Source of the DNA: Leptospira kirschneri serovar Cynopteri str. 3522 CT
GTDB taxonomy: Bacteria; Spirochaetota; Leptospiria; Leptospirales; Leptospiraceae
NCBI RefSeq assembly: GCF_000243695.2
Contig: NZ_AHMN02000004.1
Coordinates: 666,707-730,706 of the forward strand
Reading direction: 5' to 3'
Length of the DNA: 64,000 nucleotides
A model generated the notes under the pieces. It made no database searches and was not told where the DNA came from. It saw nothing but the letters and a program-made list of their open reading frames with translations. Shown here piece by piece: positions 1-11,844 of the stretch; within the stretch, counting starts at the first letter, position 1, and each line of letters starts with the position of its first letter. Position numbers and translations under genes: made by a program.

Positions 1-3000
1 GAATCGTTTAAAGGGATTTCTACTTCTAAAAATCCGTTTTCATCCGGTTTTAAATCCGGTTTCCAAAAAAGAAGAGTGTCAAACAATTCTCTGGTGGTGG
101 CCCCACCACCTCCGCCTCCCGGAGGTAAACTTTTTAATCCGAAATGTCTTCTTCCTACAACATGAAGTTGTGCCGTAGAAGTTTGTACTGAATTTCCACG
201 TTGATTCATCATTGCCTTGAGTAGATCCCAGGTATCGTTGGATTTTAATTCTAAAAGACCTTGGTCAACAGCGACTAACGTTATTTTAGAATCTTTCTTT
301 ACTTGTGTGGAAGGATGATCGATCTGAATTTTTACTTTTACTTTTTGTCTTGTTCCGTAAACGGTTTTATCCGTTTCTATACGAACGGGAACTTCGAACG
401 GTTTCCAACCGACTCGAATCTGTGCCATACCTAACCGAAAAGATGGTTTTGCCAAATCAACGAGCGCGGTTTCTTTCGGACTGTCTACTCTTCCTCGAAC
501 CGCCAAGACCGAAACAAACACGTTAGGCGCAAAAGAACTTTCGATCGGAATTTCAATAACGGGTTCTTTACCACTTAAATTTCTAATATAAGAATTGAGG
601 ATTCCTTCTCTTTCTACTGTAACAAGAGCGGTTGCTTCTCGAAAAGGCATTCTTACTTGAAATTTTGCTTTTTCACCGGTTTGGTATTCTTTTTTTTCTG
701 GAATCAGATCCATACGATCGTGATCACTCGCGGCAAACCATAAATCGTCTTTTCCAGTGATCCAAACGGAAGAATTTGCCTTTACTTCTTCTCCAGAAAG
801 AGAGGCCTCAAAATAAACTTCGCCCGTCGTTTTTAAGGAACCGTTACAATAGAATAATCCTTTTGAATTTGTTTTACCGGAACAAAATTCGCCTAACTCT
901 TTTACTTCGGACTTATGTTCATAACTATAAAAACCGCCTACTAAACGTTTTCTATTCGAATAGTATTTTTTAGTAAACGCGGTTACGTTTACTTTTTTTC
1001 CTTCCACTGTAGTTCCTTTTAAATCTAAAACGGCAACTTTCAATTTTATAGAATCTTGAACCGCCGCCCAACCTTCGGAAGCAATTCCGATATGATACTG
1101 AGAAGGATAAATTGGAAAAGATCTATAAACGCTTTGAATTTCGCCGTTTGGATCTCTATATTCCAGTTCCGTTTCTAATTTTTGAGTTGTATCGGATTCT
1201 GGAATTGATCGAACTGTACTTTCAAAAAAACCTTTTTCATCCAGTGTAAGCTGGGTTTTCGTAAAACCGATATTAGACTCTTCTCTAATTTCCGTTTGAT
1301 TCACCTTACCGTTGCTAAACGAAAAATCGGAATAATCCGAAAAATACGCACCACCCTCAAAAGTAACTCTAGTTCTTAAAAGAACTGGAAGTTTTCCGGC
1401 TCCTCCGCCGGAAAGATAACGGACGTTTCCATTAATTCCAAGTTTAGAAGGATTGATGTTAGAACCGGAGGTCTGAATGTCCGCCTTCATTAGAGGAACC
1501 CTAAATTCTTCTACTCTAAACTCTCCGATAGAAAATTCTCCTCTATCTTTTGAAGGTGATAAAATAATTTGATAAGCTCCTAGGTTAGCTTCTTTTGGAA
1601 TTTTAAATTGAAAAGAGCTGGTACCTTCTCGATCCCATTTTAGAGAAATAGAATATTCTTTATTACTTCCAGAATGAACGATTTTTGCAAACGTAGGATA
1701 TTGGTTTTGACCTGGAATTTCGAATCCAAAAGATTTTTTTGTTCTAGAAACAAGTTTTATGGATGCGATTTCTCCAGCGCGAAACAAGGTTCTATCTAAA
1801 ATAGGATGAAATACTACGTTTTCATTTCCGTAGTCTCCCGAGGGTAGATTGAATCTCCAATTTTCAATTCCGTTTTGCCAACCAGTATGAGTGAATGTAA
1901 AATCGTCTTCAAAAGAGGCGATCAAAAATAAACCGTTCTCGTATGACTTCCACGAACAATGTGGAATTTTATTTTTAGCTAAAATTCCTTTTATGATAAG
2001 TGTTCCGTAAGGTCCGGTTTTACCCGTGAAAATTTTTTCTTTTTTACAATTAAAAATCTGAATGTCCGCGTTGGGTACGGGTTTGGAGTCGTTTAGTTTT
2101 GTAACCCAAACCAAGGAGGATTCGTTCCCCCATTTAAAATGAAGCGCAAGGTTGGTTACTAAGGCGGAGGTCCTAACGTAAAAAGGTTGATTGATTCCTA
2201 ATAAAGAATTTCCTAATATATCAGATTTCATTTCAACTACGTGAAAGCCCGGTTTTTTCAAAGGAATTCCTACCACTTCAAAACGACGGGCGCCGTGATT
2301 ACTTTGAAGTTTTATATCATTGGTTGAAGATTTGTCTTGGAAGGATTCAAAGATGGACTCCTTATGATCTAAGTCTTCTATCGTTTTGAGATAACGAAGA
2401 ATCTCTGCAATTTCTCCGGATCCTAAAATCAATTCCTTTCCCGTGAATTGTTTAGGTGGATTTGATTTTTCTTCTTTTCCGATTGCCCAATTAAGAATTT
2501 CTTTTCCTTTTTCTTTTAACTTATCGAACTGTTCTTTAATTTTGTCTTCTGTGTCCGGACTCGTTTTTACTTGATAGAGACGAACCGGATTCTCGGCTTC
2601 TAAATTTCGGATTGTAACTGGAAGAATCGCTTCTGGAAATCTTTCTAAAATTCCAAATTTAGAGGCAAACTTTAAAAGAGGAGGATAATCATCCGTAAAT
2701 ACTGTGAGAGGAAAAGAAGATTGATTAGAAAGAGTTCTTCCAGCATCATCTTTGATACCAGAAGGCAAAAGAATCTGAAACTTTGACTTAGGAGAAAGAG
2801 GAACCGGAAAACTCACTTCGTATTGGTAGTCTCCATTTTCAGAATGAACTTTCGCGGGAATCGTTTTTCCATCGTTTGTCTGAAGCTGAATTTTTTTAAG
2901 AATTTCTACCAATACAGGAGAATTGAATCTTAAAATTAAGGGCGAAGAAGGAATACAAGCCGCCTTTGCGTTTACACGATCACAGTTAAACTCTGCTCTA

Positions 3001-3776
3001 AATGTTTGTCTTACTGAATATTCAATTTTTCTTGTAGAACTTCTCGGGATTCCTGATTTAGACTTTAAACCTTTTTCTAAAACGAGATAAACTTTTTGAC
3101 CGCTCGGAAATTTCTGATCCGGTTTAATTAAAATCATTCGATCTGTTTTTTGGATGGTTCTGGTTTTTAAAATTTCTTTTTCTACAGAATCTTTTACGTA
3201 ACTAAAACCAATTTTATCTTTGAGACCTTCTACCACAAAATAAATAGAATCGTTTGCAGAAGAACGATCTAGATCCGTATCCAAATTTAAAATAAAAATT
3301 TGATCCTCGTCTATATAGATACCTTCATAAGGAAAAGTATGATTTTCTTCGAGTTCAGGACCTCCGGTATGAAAGGAAAACTTTTCTCCTTCGTTCAAAA
3401 AATTTCCAGAAACAGACTTTACCTTTTTAGTTTCAAATGTACATTCAATTCCGCCTGGAAGTAGTTCTGGAAATTCAAGTACCCAGTTTTTATCGTCTAC
3501 CCAACGTTGTGCACCTTGTAAAGGACAACGGATTTCAAAAGGAAATAAGGAAAATTTAGGATTTCCGAGAGGAATCATCGATTCGGAAAAACGAGCTCTG
3601 ATTTGAGAAGGTTTTTTAACTTCTCCAGTTGGAGAAAATTCGATCTTTATCTGCGCGTTCAGTGTGGAAAACGCAAAAAAGAAAAGAAGACTACTCCCAA
3701 TAAAGGCAATTTTTTTTACGCGTTGATTCCAAATACAAGATATAGAATAATTAGTTTTTTGAAAAAAATGGCTCAA
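1..3776 (-). CDS. Alpha-2-macroglobulin-like protein, secreted, 3' end outside window (partial)
   Basis: About 1258 codons are visible, open in one frame from base 3776 to the window edge, where the gene is cut. The start is inferred as TTG at 3776-3774, preceded by GGGAG seven bases upstream; no in-frame ATG precedes the signal segment. The N-terminus has basic residues and then a hydrophobic stretch (IAFIGSSLLFFFAFSTLNA), a signal peptide. The body is a series of beta-rich macroglobulin-type segments, and near the visible end an RRHFGLKSLPP segment with six glycines is followed by TTRELFDTLFFWKPDL, matching entry into the A2M domain after a bait-like region. Bacterial A2M proteins are periplasmic protease traps. 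The thioester region, if present, lies beyond the window. It lies 72 bases downstream of tldE on the same strand. Family assignment is good; anchoring is unknown. Confidence 0.85.
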   Translation of the reverse strand, partial: MSHFFQKTNYSISCIWNQRVKKIAFIGSSLLFFFAFSTLNAQIKIEFSPTGEVKKPSQIRARFSESMIPLGNPKFSLFPFEIRCPLQGAQRWVDDKNWVLEFPELLPGGIECTFETKKVKSVSGNFLNEGEKFSFHTGGPELEENHTFPYEGIYIDEDQIFILNLDTDLDRSSANDSIYFVVEGLKDKIGFSYVKDSVEKEILKTRTIQKTDRMILIKPDQKFPSGQKVYLVLEKGLKSKSGIPRSSTRKIEYSVRQTFRAEFNCDRVNAKAACIPSSPLILRFNSPVLVEILKKIQLQTNDGKTIPAKVHSENGDYQYEVSFPVPLSPKSKFQILLPSGIKDDAGRTLSNQSSFPLTVFTDDYPPLLKFASKFGILERFPEAILPVTIRNLEAENPVRLYQVKTSPDTEDKIKEQFDKLKEKGKEILNWAIGKEEKSNPPKQFTGKELILGSGEIAEILRYLKTIEDLDHKESIFESFQDKSSTNDIKLQSNHGARRFEVVGIPLKKPGFHVVEMKSDILGNSLLGINQPFYVRTSALVTNLALHFKWGNESSLVWVTKLNDSKPVPNADIQIFNCKKEKIFTGKTGPYGTLIIKGILAKNKIPHCSWKSYENGLFLIASFEDDFTFTHTGWQNGIENWRFNLPSGDYGNENVVFHPILDRTLFRAGEIASIKLVSRTKKSFGFEIPGQNQYPTFAKIVHSGSNKEYSISLKWDREGTSSFQFKIPKEANLGAYQIILSPSKDRGEFSIGEFRVEEFRVPLMKADIQTSGSNINPSKLGINGNVRYLSGGGAGKLPVLLRTRVTFEGGAYFSDYSDFSFSNGKVNQTEIREESNIGFTKTQLTLDEKGFFESTVRSIPESDTTQKLETELEYRDPNGEIQSVYRSFPIYPSQYHIGIASEGWAAVQDSIKLKVAVLDLKGTTVEGKKVNVTAFTKKYYSNRKRLVGGFYSYEHKSEVKELGEFCSGKTNSKGLFYCNGSLKTTGEVYFEASLSGEEVKANSSVWITGKDDLWFAASDHDRMDLIPEKKEYQTGEKAKFQVRMPFREATALVTVEREGILNSYIRNLSGKEPVIEIPIESSFAPNVFVSVLAVRGRVDSPKETALVDLAKPSFRLGMAQIRVGWKPFEVPVRIETDKTVYGTRQKVKVKIQIDHPSTQVKKDSKITLVAVDQGLLELKSNDTWDLLKAMMNQRGNSVQTSTAQLHVVGRRHFGLKSLPPGGGGGGATTRELFDTLLFWKPDLKPDENGFLEVEIPLND

Positions 3777-3848
3777 TGGGGTTCTCCCGAAAAGAAGGAT
3801 ATAATTCGGAAATAAAACCCAAACCCGAAGAAGAGGCAAGCGAAAACT

Positions 3849-5179
<1,331 letters not shown>

Positions 5180-5183
<4 letters not shown>

Positions 5184-6565
5184 GAACGACCTCCTACCAA
5201 GATTTCATCCACTTTTAAAGAAGGTTGTCCCACCGTAACCGGAACAGAACCGGAAGCCGCACCACACATTCCAGCTGCTAATTCTAAATCATTTCCTACC
5301 ATACTGATTTTTGGAAGAATTTCGTCCCCTTTTCCAATTAGAGTGGCTCCACGGACCGGCTCTGCTATCTTTCCGTTTCGGATAACGTATCCCTCTTCCA
5401 CAGAAAAATTAAATTCTCCAGTAGACGGATTGACCGAACCTCCTCCCATTTTTTTGGCGAAAAGTCCGTAATCGATTCCGGATAACATAGAATCGAAAGA
5501 GTCTTTACCTGCAGCGATATAAGTGTTTCTCATTCTAGAAACGGGAGCATACATATAACTTTCCCTTCTTGCGCTTCCTGTTTTTTCAACTCCTACTTCT
5601 TGCGCGCCTATTCGATCGGAGAGATAATTTTTTAGGATTCCATTTTCAATTAAAATTGTTTTTTGAGGAGCAGTACCTTCATCGTCTACGTCGATACTTC
5701 CCCAGGAATCTGGAATGGTGCCGTCGTCGATTGCGGTTAAACAAGATTGTGCAATTCTTTTTCCGAGTTTATCTACAAAGGGAGAAGACTTTTTACGAAT
5801 TGCTTCCGTTTCCAAGGGATGACCGCATGCTTCGTGAAAGATCACTCCTCCGAAACCGTTTCCCATTACTACAGGCATTTTTTTTCCTTCGATGTAACCC
5901 GCAGATAACATTAAAAGAGATCTTTCTGCCGCGGTTTTGGAAAGTTGTTCTACTGGAAGATCGCTGAAGAATTCAAAACCTTTTTTGGCTCCCGGATTTT
6001 CGGATGCTACAAAACGTTCACCTTCTTTTTCGGCGGTAACGTTGATATTAAAACGACTTCGAACTCTTAAATCTTCTAAAGATAAACCTTCCGAATTGTA
6101 AATTCCAATTCTTGAAACCGAGTCAAACGCGGAAACGCCGACTTGTACAATATTGGAAGAAACGTTTCTAGCCGTTTTATCGGCTCTATGTAAAATTTCT
6201 AATTTTTGATCGGGAGAAATTTTTCTAGGATCTATGACGTTAATGGAAAAAGAAGGAGTTTTCAAGTCTCCTTTTAAAACCAAAGTTTGGCTTTTTTCTT
6301 TTACGGCACCTCTGGAATCCGCTAAAATATCTATTAGAGAAATCAAATGTTCTAAATCTTCATTATTTGTATGTGCATATAAAACATCGGTTCCATAGAT
6401 CAATCTAATTCCAATTCCATAATCGATTCCGGCAAAACTTTGTTCTATTTTTCGATCTCTTAAACTTACAGAAGAAGATCTTGTTTCTTCTTCGAAAATT
6501 TCCACAAAATCCGCCTTTCTTGAAAGACCGGCTTCTAAAATCAGTTGAGTTTTATTTATATTCAT
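5180..6565 (-). CDS. tldD: TldD metalloprotease, catalytic subunit
   Basis: This 461-residue protein carries the TldD zinc-binding motif H244-E245-A-C-G-H249 inside GGVIFHEACGHPLE, followed by the conserved DDGTIPDSWGSIDVDDEGT segment. These identify the catalytic subunit of the TldD/TldE protease, which cleaves peptides inside the pair's internal chamber. The start ATG at 6565 opens MNINKTQ, and no other start fits better. The 3' end overlaps tldE by four bases. A small lipoprotein gene ends 38 bases upstream and a HIT gene lies before it, so the four genes may be one transcript. No ribosomal peptide precursor is visible nearby, so the substrate is unknown. Confidence 0.93.
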
Positions 6566-6603
6566 TCTATTTTTTTAGACTTAAAAACACTTTCAAATTT
6601 AAA

Positions 6604-6981
6604 TTAAGGTTTTTTAATTTTTTCTCTATATTTGATTGCGTGTGCGGTCGCTTTCCATCGGATCCGATTCCAAACGATCAATAGAATACTCGTTTCTTCT
6701 ATTTCAAAACGATAATTGATGATCTCGTCTCCTCCGAGTGTTTTGGATTTATCTAACAACTCTTTATAACCTGTTTCACCGGTCACCCAGAGTAACAACC
6801 AAGAGGTATAAACTCCTTCGGTTTCTACGGTTCCTAAAATTTGGAAATCTTCCGAGTTTAAAATGTATTGAGTGTAATTCGTACTCAATCCGGGAATTCG
6901 AATATCTCTATAAATACAACTTGAAAACAAAAAAGAAACGATCCCTATGAATAGTATATTTTTAAATCTTAAAATTTTCAT
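6604..6981 (-). CDS. Small TRL-like lipoprotein
   Basis: This 125-residue protein has a short basic N-terminus, a hydrophobic segment and a lipobox-like FSSC at about residues 19-22, so it is probably a lipoprotein. The mature part (LGTVETEGVYTSWLLLWVTGETGYKE followed by LGGDEIINYRFEIEE) has the glycine and acidic pattern of small TRL-like lipoproteins found in Leptospira and proteobacteria, whose function is not known. The family call is from pattern memory and is moderate. It lies between the HIT gene (37 bases) and tldD (38 bases) on the same strand. Confidence 0.65.
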   Translation of the reverse strand: MKILRFKNILFIGIVSFLFSSCIYRDIRIPGLSTNYTQYILNSEDFQILGTVETEGVYTSWLLLWVTGETGYKELLDKSKTLGGDEIINYRFEIEETSILLIVWNRIRWKATAHAIKYREKIKKP

Positions 6982-7018
6982 GAACTTATCTCCATTACAT
7001 AAATTCTAAAAGAAAACA

Positions 7019-7408
7019 TTATAAATCTCGAATAGACTGATCTTCCCACAATTTACCCTGTAAAGCAAGTTTGATGTAATCAATTCCTTTTAAATCGTCA
7101 AAATATCTTGGAATTAAGTGAAAGTGCATATGTGGAACCATTTCGGAAACGGTTACTGTATAAATTTTAACAGGAGAATGATTTTTATAAATCCAATTTG
7201 TGGCAAATTCAAGGGCTTTTCCGAAATCCAAAAAGGATTCTTGAGACCAATCCAAATAGGAAGTCCAATGAGAACGAGGTTCTATATAAAGATACCCTTT
7301 GAGTTTTTTTTCTTCCTCACTATGACGAACTGAAAATTCTCCGAATCGAACTAAAATTTCAGAAGAATCGCAGGACTGATGAAAATTACAAATAGTACAA
7401 TCGGACAT
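7019..7408 (-). CDS. HIT-family (histidine triad) protein
   Basis: This 129-residue protein ends with a histidine triad H93-M-H95-F-H97-L-I followed by PRYFDD, the nucleotide-binding catalytic motif of HIT hydrolases/transferases. The N-terminus has C4-x2-C7 (SDCTICNF), which may bind zinc as in many HIT proteins. HIT proteins hydrolyse dinucleotide polyphosphates or AMP-phosphoramidates; the exact substrate cannot be told here. It is probably the first gene of a minus-strand run into the TRL-like gene, tldD and tldE. The start ATG at 7408 fits the family length. Confidence 0.88.
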   Translation of the reverse strand: MSDCTICNFHQSCDSSEILVRFGEFSVRHSEEEKKLKGYLYIEPRSHWTSYLDWSQESFLDFGKALEFATNWIYKNHSPVKIYTVTVSEMVPHMHFHLIPRYFDDLKGIDYIKLALQGKLWEDQSIRDL

Positions 7409-7839
7409 AGTAAAACCTAATCGTAGATAAATATATAATGATTTTAGGGATTCTTATCTTGTATAGGAGAAAACGAAATAATGTACGAATAAAGATCCAA
7501 TGATAAGAACGTGGGTCCAATCACTTTCTAACTTTCGATCTGTCCAAAATTTGAATCCATTATTTTAAATTAAAATTTTTGAACCGAAGTCGCCTTTAAA
7601 AAAATATTTATACTCAGAATTAAATAATAAAATATCCAATCTAATAGTTTAAGTTTTAATAATATACATTCAGAATAAAAAAATAAGGGCAAATCCGGCT
7701 TTGTCGGATAGAACTTTAATAAACTCATATAATTGAAGTTAAGCGATAAAACAAAATTTTATAGATTCATTGAATTTGTAAGAACGGCTGTAATACTACT
7801 CTTAAATAATATTCAAAATCAACGGTCGATTTTGCAAAT

Positions 7840-7879
7840 GTGCAGAAATTCAAAAAAATCGTGCAGAATTCAAAAATTG
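7840..7879. repeat. Short imperfect tandem direct repeat
   Basis: Two adjacent units of about 20 bases begin with GTGCAGAA(A)TTCAAAAA, at 7840 and 7861. They differ by single-base indels. No function is evident. Confidence 0.6.
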
Positions 7880-8299
7880 TTGGCTTTTTGATGAGGGAAA
7901 TACCATACTTAACTTTTAAAACAGGCTTATTTTTACTCATAACTATATAATAAAATACCTAATATTTTGCATAGAATCAGTGTTTTGTGATAAAATTAAC
8001 GGTACTCAATTTTATAGAGATCAGTAGTGGCCAGTAGATTAGAATGAATCTTCAATTCAATGTGGTAGTTCTCACAGGAACCGTTGTATTTGTGTATGAT
8101 TTATAGTATTTTAGTATTCTTTTGTAATTATAATTTCTATATGAGTTCCCACATCTTTGTGAAATATTTTCTGAACTTAAACGCATCTTCCTCTAGACAG
8201 ATTTCTCAGGGTATGTCACTCAATAGAGTTTTTGAAAAATTAATTCTTGATCTGTTTGTATTGGATTGAATGGACAATTGAAGCAATTTTACGAATTTT

Positions 8300-8325
8300 C
8301 ACTATGGAATTTTTCAACAACTCTA
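8300..8325 (-). repeat. End of dispersed GTTGAAAAATT repeat (copy 1)
   Basis: Read on the minus strand, these 26 bases are identical to the left end of the inverted-repeat element at 54091-54193. The next 30 or so bases (down to about 8270) show weaker similarity (shared CAATTG block), so this looks like a decayed or partial copy. Confidence 0.7.
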
Positions 8326-8445
8326 ATATAACTTTTCTATAAAATTCAAAAAGGAACGTAGTTTTGTAAAATTTTTATATGAAATCGCAGTTTTACAGTT
8401 TATCACAAAAATGAAAAAATTAAACTTATAGAATATGAGGTTTTT

Positions 8446-9295
<850 letters not shown>

Positions 9296-9318
9296 CTTAG
9301 ATATATTTTAATTTTGTT

Positions 9319-9491
9319 CTCAGAAAACCAGGTGACATAAACCTGAGTTTTTGAAAAAAATTGAAATCGATTCATTTTTTTAGATCTCGAAACCTAAATT
9401 TGTCCGGGTCGGGAGCTATATTTAAAAAAAGATCGCCGCTTTTAGAACGCGGTGGCATCGCCAAGAACCGTTAAGGTAGGAGGCAAAAAAC
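9319..9491 (+). promoter_or_regulatory. recA leader region with hairpins and strong ribosome-binding site
   Basis: Between the LexA box and recA there are possible stem-loops: CTCAG...CTGAG with nested CAGGT...ACCTG at about 9319-9347, and CGCCGC...GCGGTG at about 9433-9455. An AGGAGG sits eight bases before the recA ATG. The promoter is probably close to the LexA box. The leader may be structured, but no known riboswitch was recognised. Confidence 0.45.
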
Positions 9492-10592
<1,101 letters not shown>

Positions 10593-10597
10593 ACAAC

Positions 10598-10655
<58 letters not shown>

Positions 10656-10821
10656 AGTTACAGTATTTTACCTAAATTAAAATCTTTCTCTATAGAAACT
10701 AAGAGTTTGTTTTAAACTTTTTATAAGGTAAATTTCTCACATTTTTTTCAAAGAATTTTGTTTTTGTGTGAGTTCCTACATTCTCAAGTTTTAGTACAAA
10801 ACTCTAAATACAGTTAGGATT

Positions 10822-11838
10822 ATGGCAAAGATTAGTATTTTAGGAGCTGGGGGATTGACTGGAAAGGAATTACTTTTACTTCTCTCCCGCCAAAAGGAAC
10901 ACGAAGTAGTTCACATAACAAGCGATAAACTTGCAGGTAAAACAATCTCGGAAGTTTTTCCAGAAGTGCCGTTTCCCAAAAATCTAGTGTTTAAAAAACA
11001 CGAAGATATTGTTCCTCTAAAATCATTGGTAGTACTTGCAGTTCCTAATGAAGTTTCTGTAGAATCCGCTCCTAAGTTTTTAGACGCCGGACATAAGGTC
11101 ATAGACCTTTCCGGAGTTTACAGACTTCATAATCAAGAAATATTAGAAAAATATTATAAACTAAAACATACTCGTTTTGATTACGTAGATCGGGCGATAT
11201 TTGGTATTCCTGAAATTTTCAGAGATCAATTGAAAAACGCGGATTTCGTTTCCAATCCAGGATGTTTTTCTACCTCTGTAATTTTACCTATATTTTTACT
11301 GGATAAACTTAGAAAGAATCTCAGACCTAGAATTGTAGTCGATTCCAAATCAGGGGTTTCCGGCGCGGGAGGAAGGACAGAAGATTCGGGTTATTCTTAT
11401 ACAAGCGTATATGAAAATTTTAGAGCGTATAAAATTCTTTCTCACCAACACGAACCGGAAATCCGGGAGTATGTTTATTCTAAATCCGGACTTTCCGATC
11501 CGGAGGTGATTTTTACTCCTCATTTACTTCCGGTTTATAGAGGAATTCTTTCTACAATCGTATTAGAATTCGATTCTGAACCCGAGCAAGATCCTATTTC
11601 TATTTTAGAAAATTCTTCTTTAAATGAACCTTTTATCCGTATCTTAAAAACGCCAGAAGAAGTTGAACTAAAAAAAGTACAACATACAAACTTTCTAGAT
11701 ATTTCACTTCGCAAAAGAGGAAACACGTTAGTCGTCGTTTCTGCACTGGACAATCTGGTAAAAGGTGCGTCAGGTCAGGCTTTACAAAACATCAATTTAA
11801 TGACTGGAACCAAAGAAACTTCGGGGTTACTTCCCTAA
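10822..11838 (+). CDS. argC: N-acetyl-gamma-glutamyl-phosphate reductase
   Basis: This 338-residue enzyme reduces N-acetylglutamyl-5-phosphate with NADPH, the third step of arginine/ornithine synthesis. It shows the N-terminal dinucleotide-binding [10 protein letters not shown] motif (residues 8-17), the catalytic cysteine C148 in SNPGCFSTS and the [14 protein letters not shown] loop. Length and order match the ArgC family. The ATG at 10822 begins [11 protein letters not shown]. The stop is followed six bases later by the acyl-CoA synthetase gene, so they are probably cotranscribed. argD lies elsewhere in the window (37534), so the arginine genes are scattered. Confidence 0.96.
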   Translation: MAKISILGAGGLTGKELLLLLSRQKEHEVVHITSDKLAGKTISEVFPEVPFPKNLVFKKHEDIVPLKSLVVLAVPNEVSVESAPKFLDAGHKVIDLSGVYRLHNQEILEKYYKLKHTRFDYVDRAIFGIPEIFRDQLKNADFVSNPGCFSTSVILPIFLLDKLRKNLRPRIVVDSKSGVSGAGGRTEDSGYSYTSVYENFRAYKILSHQHEPEIREYVYSKSGLSDPEVIFTPHLLPVYRGILSTIVLEFDSEPEQDPISILENSSLNEPFIRILKTPEEVELKKVQHTNFLDISLRKRGNTLVVVSALDNLVKGASGQALQNINLMTGTKETSGLLP

Positions 11839-11844
11839 TTCACT

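Larger units (their letters stand above)
7409..8445. other. Gene-poor AT-rich gap of about 1 kb
   Basis: No convincing coding region was found on either strand. A 61-codon plus-strand ORF at 8084-8269 lacks a ribosome-binding site and recognisable sequence. The gap holds a short direct repeat at 7840-7879, a small hairpin (ATCCG...CGGAT) near 7688-7708, a GTGGTAGTTCTCACA-type motif near 8060, a GAGTTCCCACA motif near 8144, and one end of a dispersed repeat at 8300-8325. Promoters for the HIT gene (leftward) and the 8446 gene (rightward) must lie here, but no confident -35/-10 pair was picked. Confidence 0.6.

Noticed and set aside
305..526. Plus-strand ORF of 73 codons within the A2M region
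   Set aside because: It lies antisense to the long, open minus-strand A2M frame and has no signal or ribosome-binding site.
7688..7708. Hairpin ATCCG-GCTTTGT-CGGAT as a terminator
   Set aside because: There is no T-tract on either strand and no gene ends there.
8084..8269. 61-codon plus-strand ORF in the 7.4-8.4 kb gap
   Set aside because: No ribosome-binding site, low-complexity AT-rich composition, and overlap with repeat motifs. It is more likely chance.
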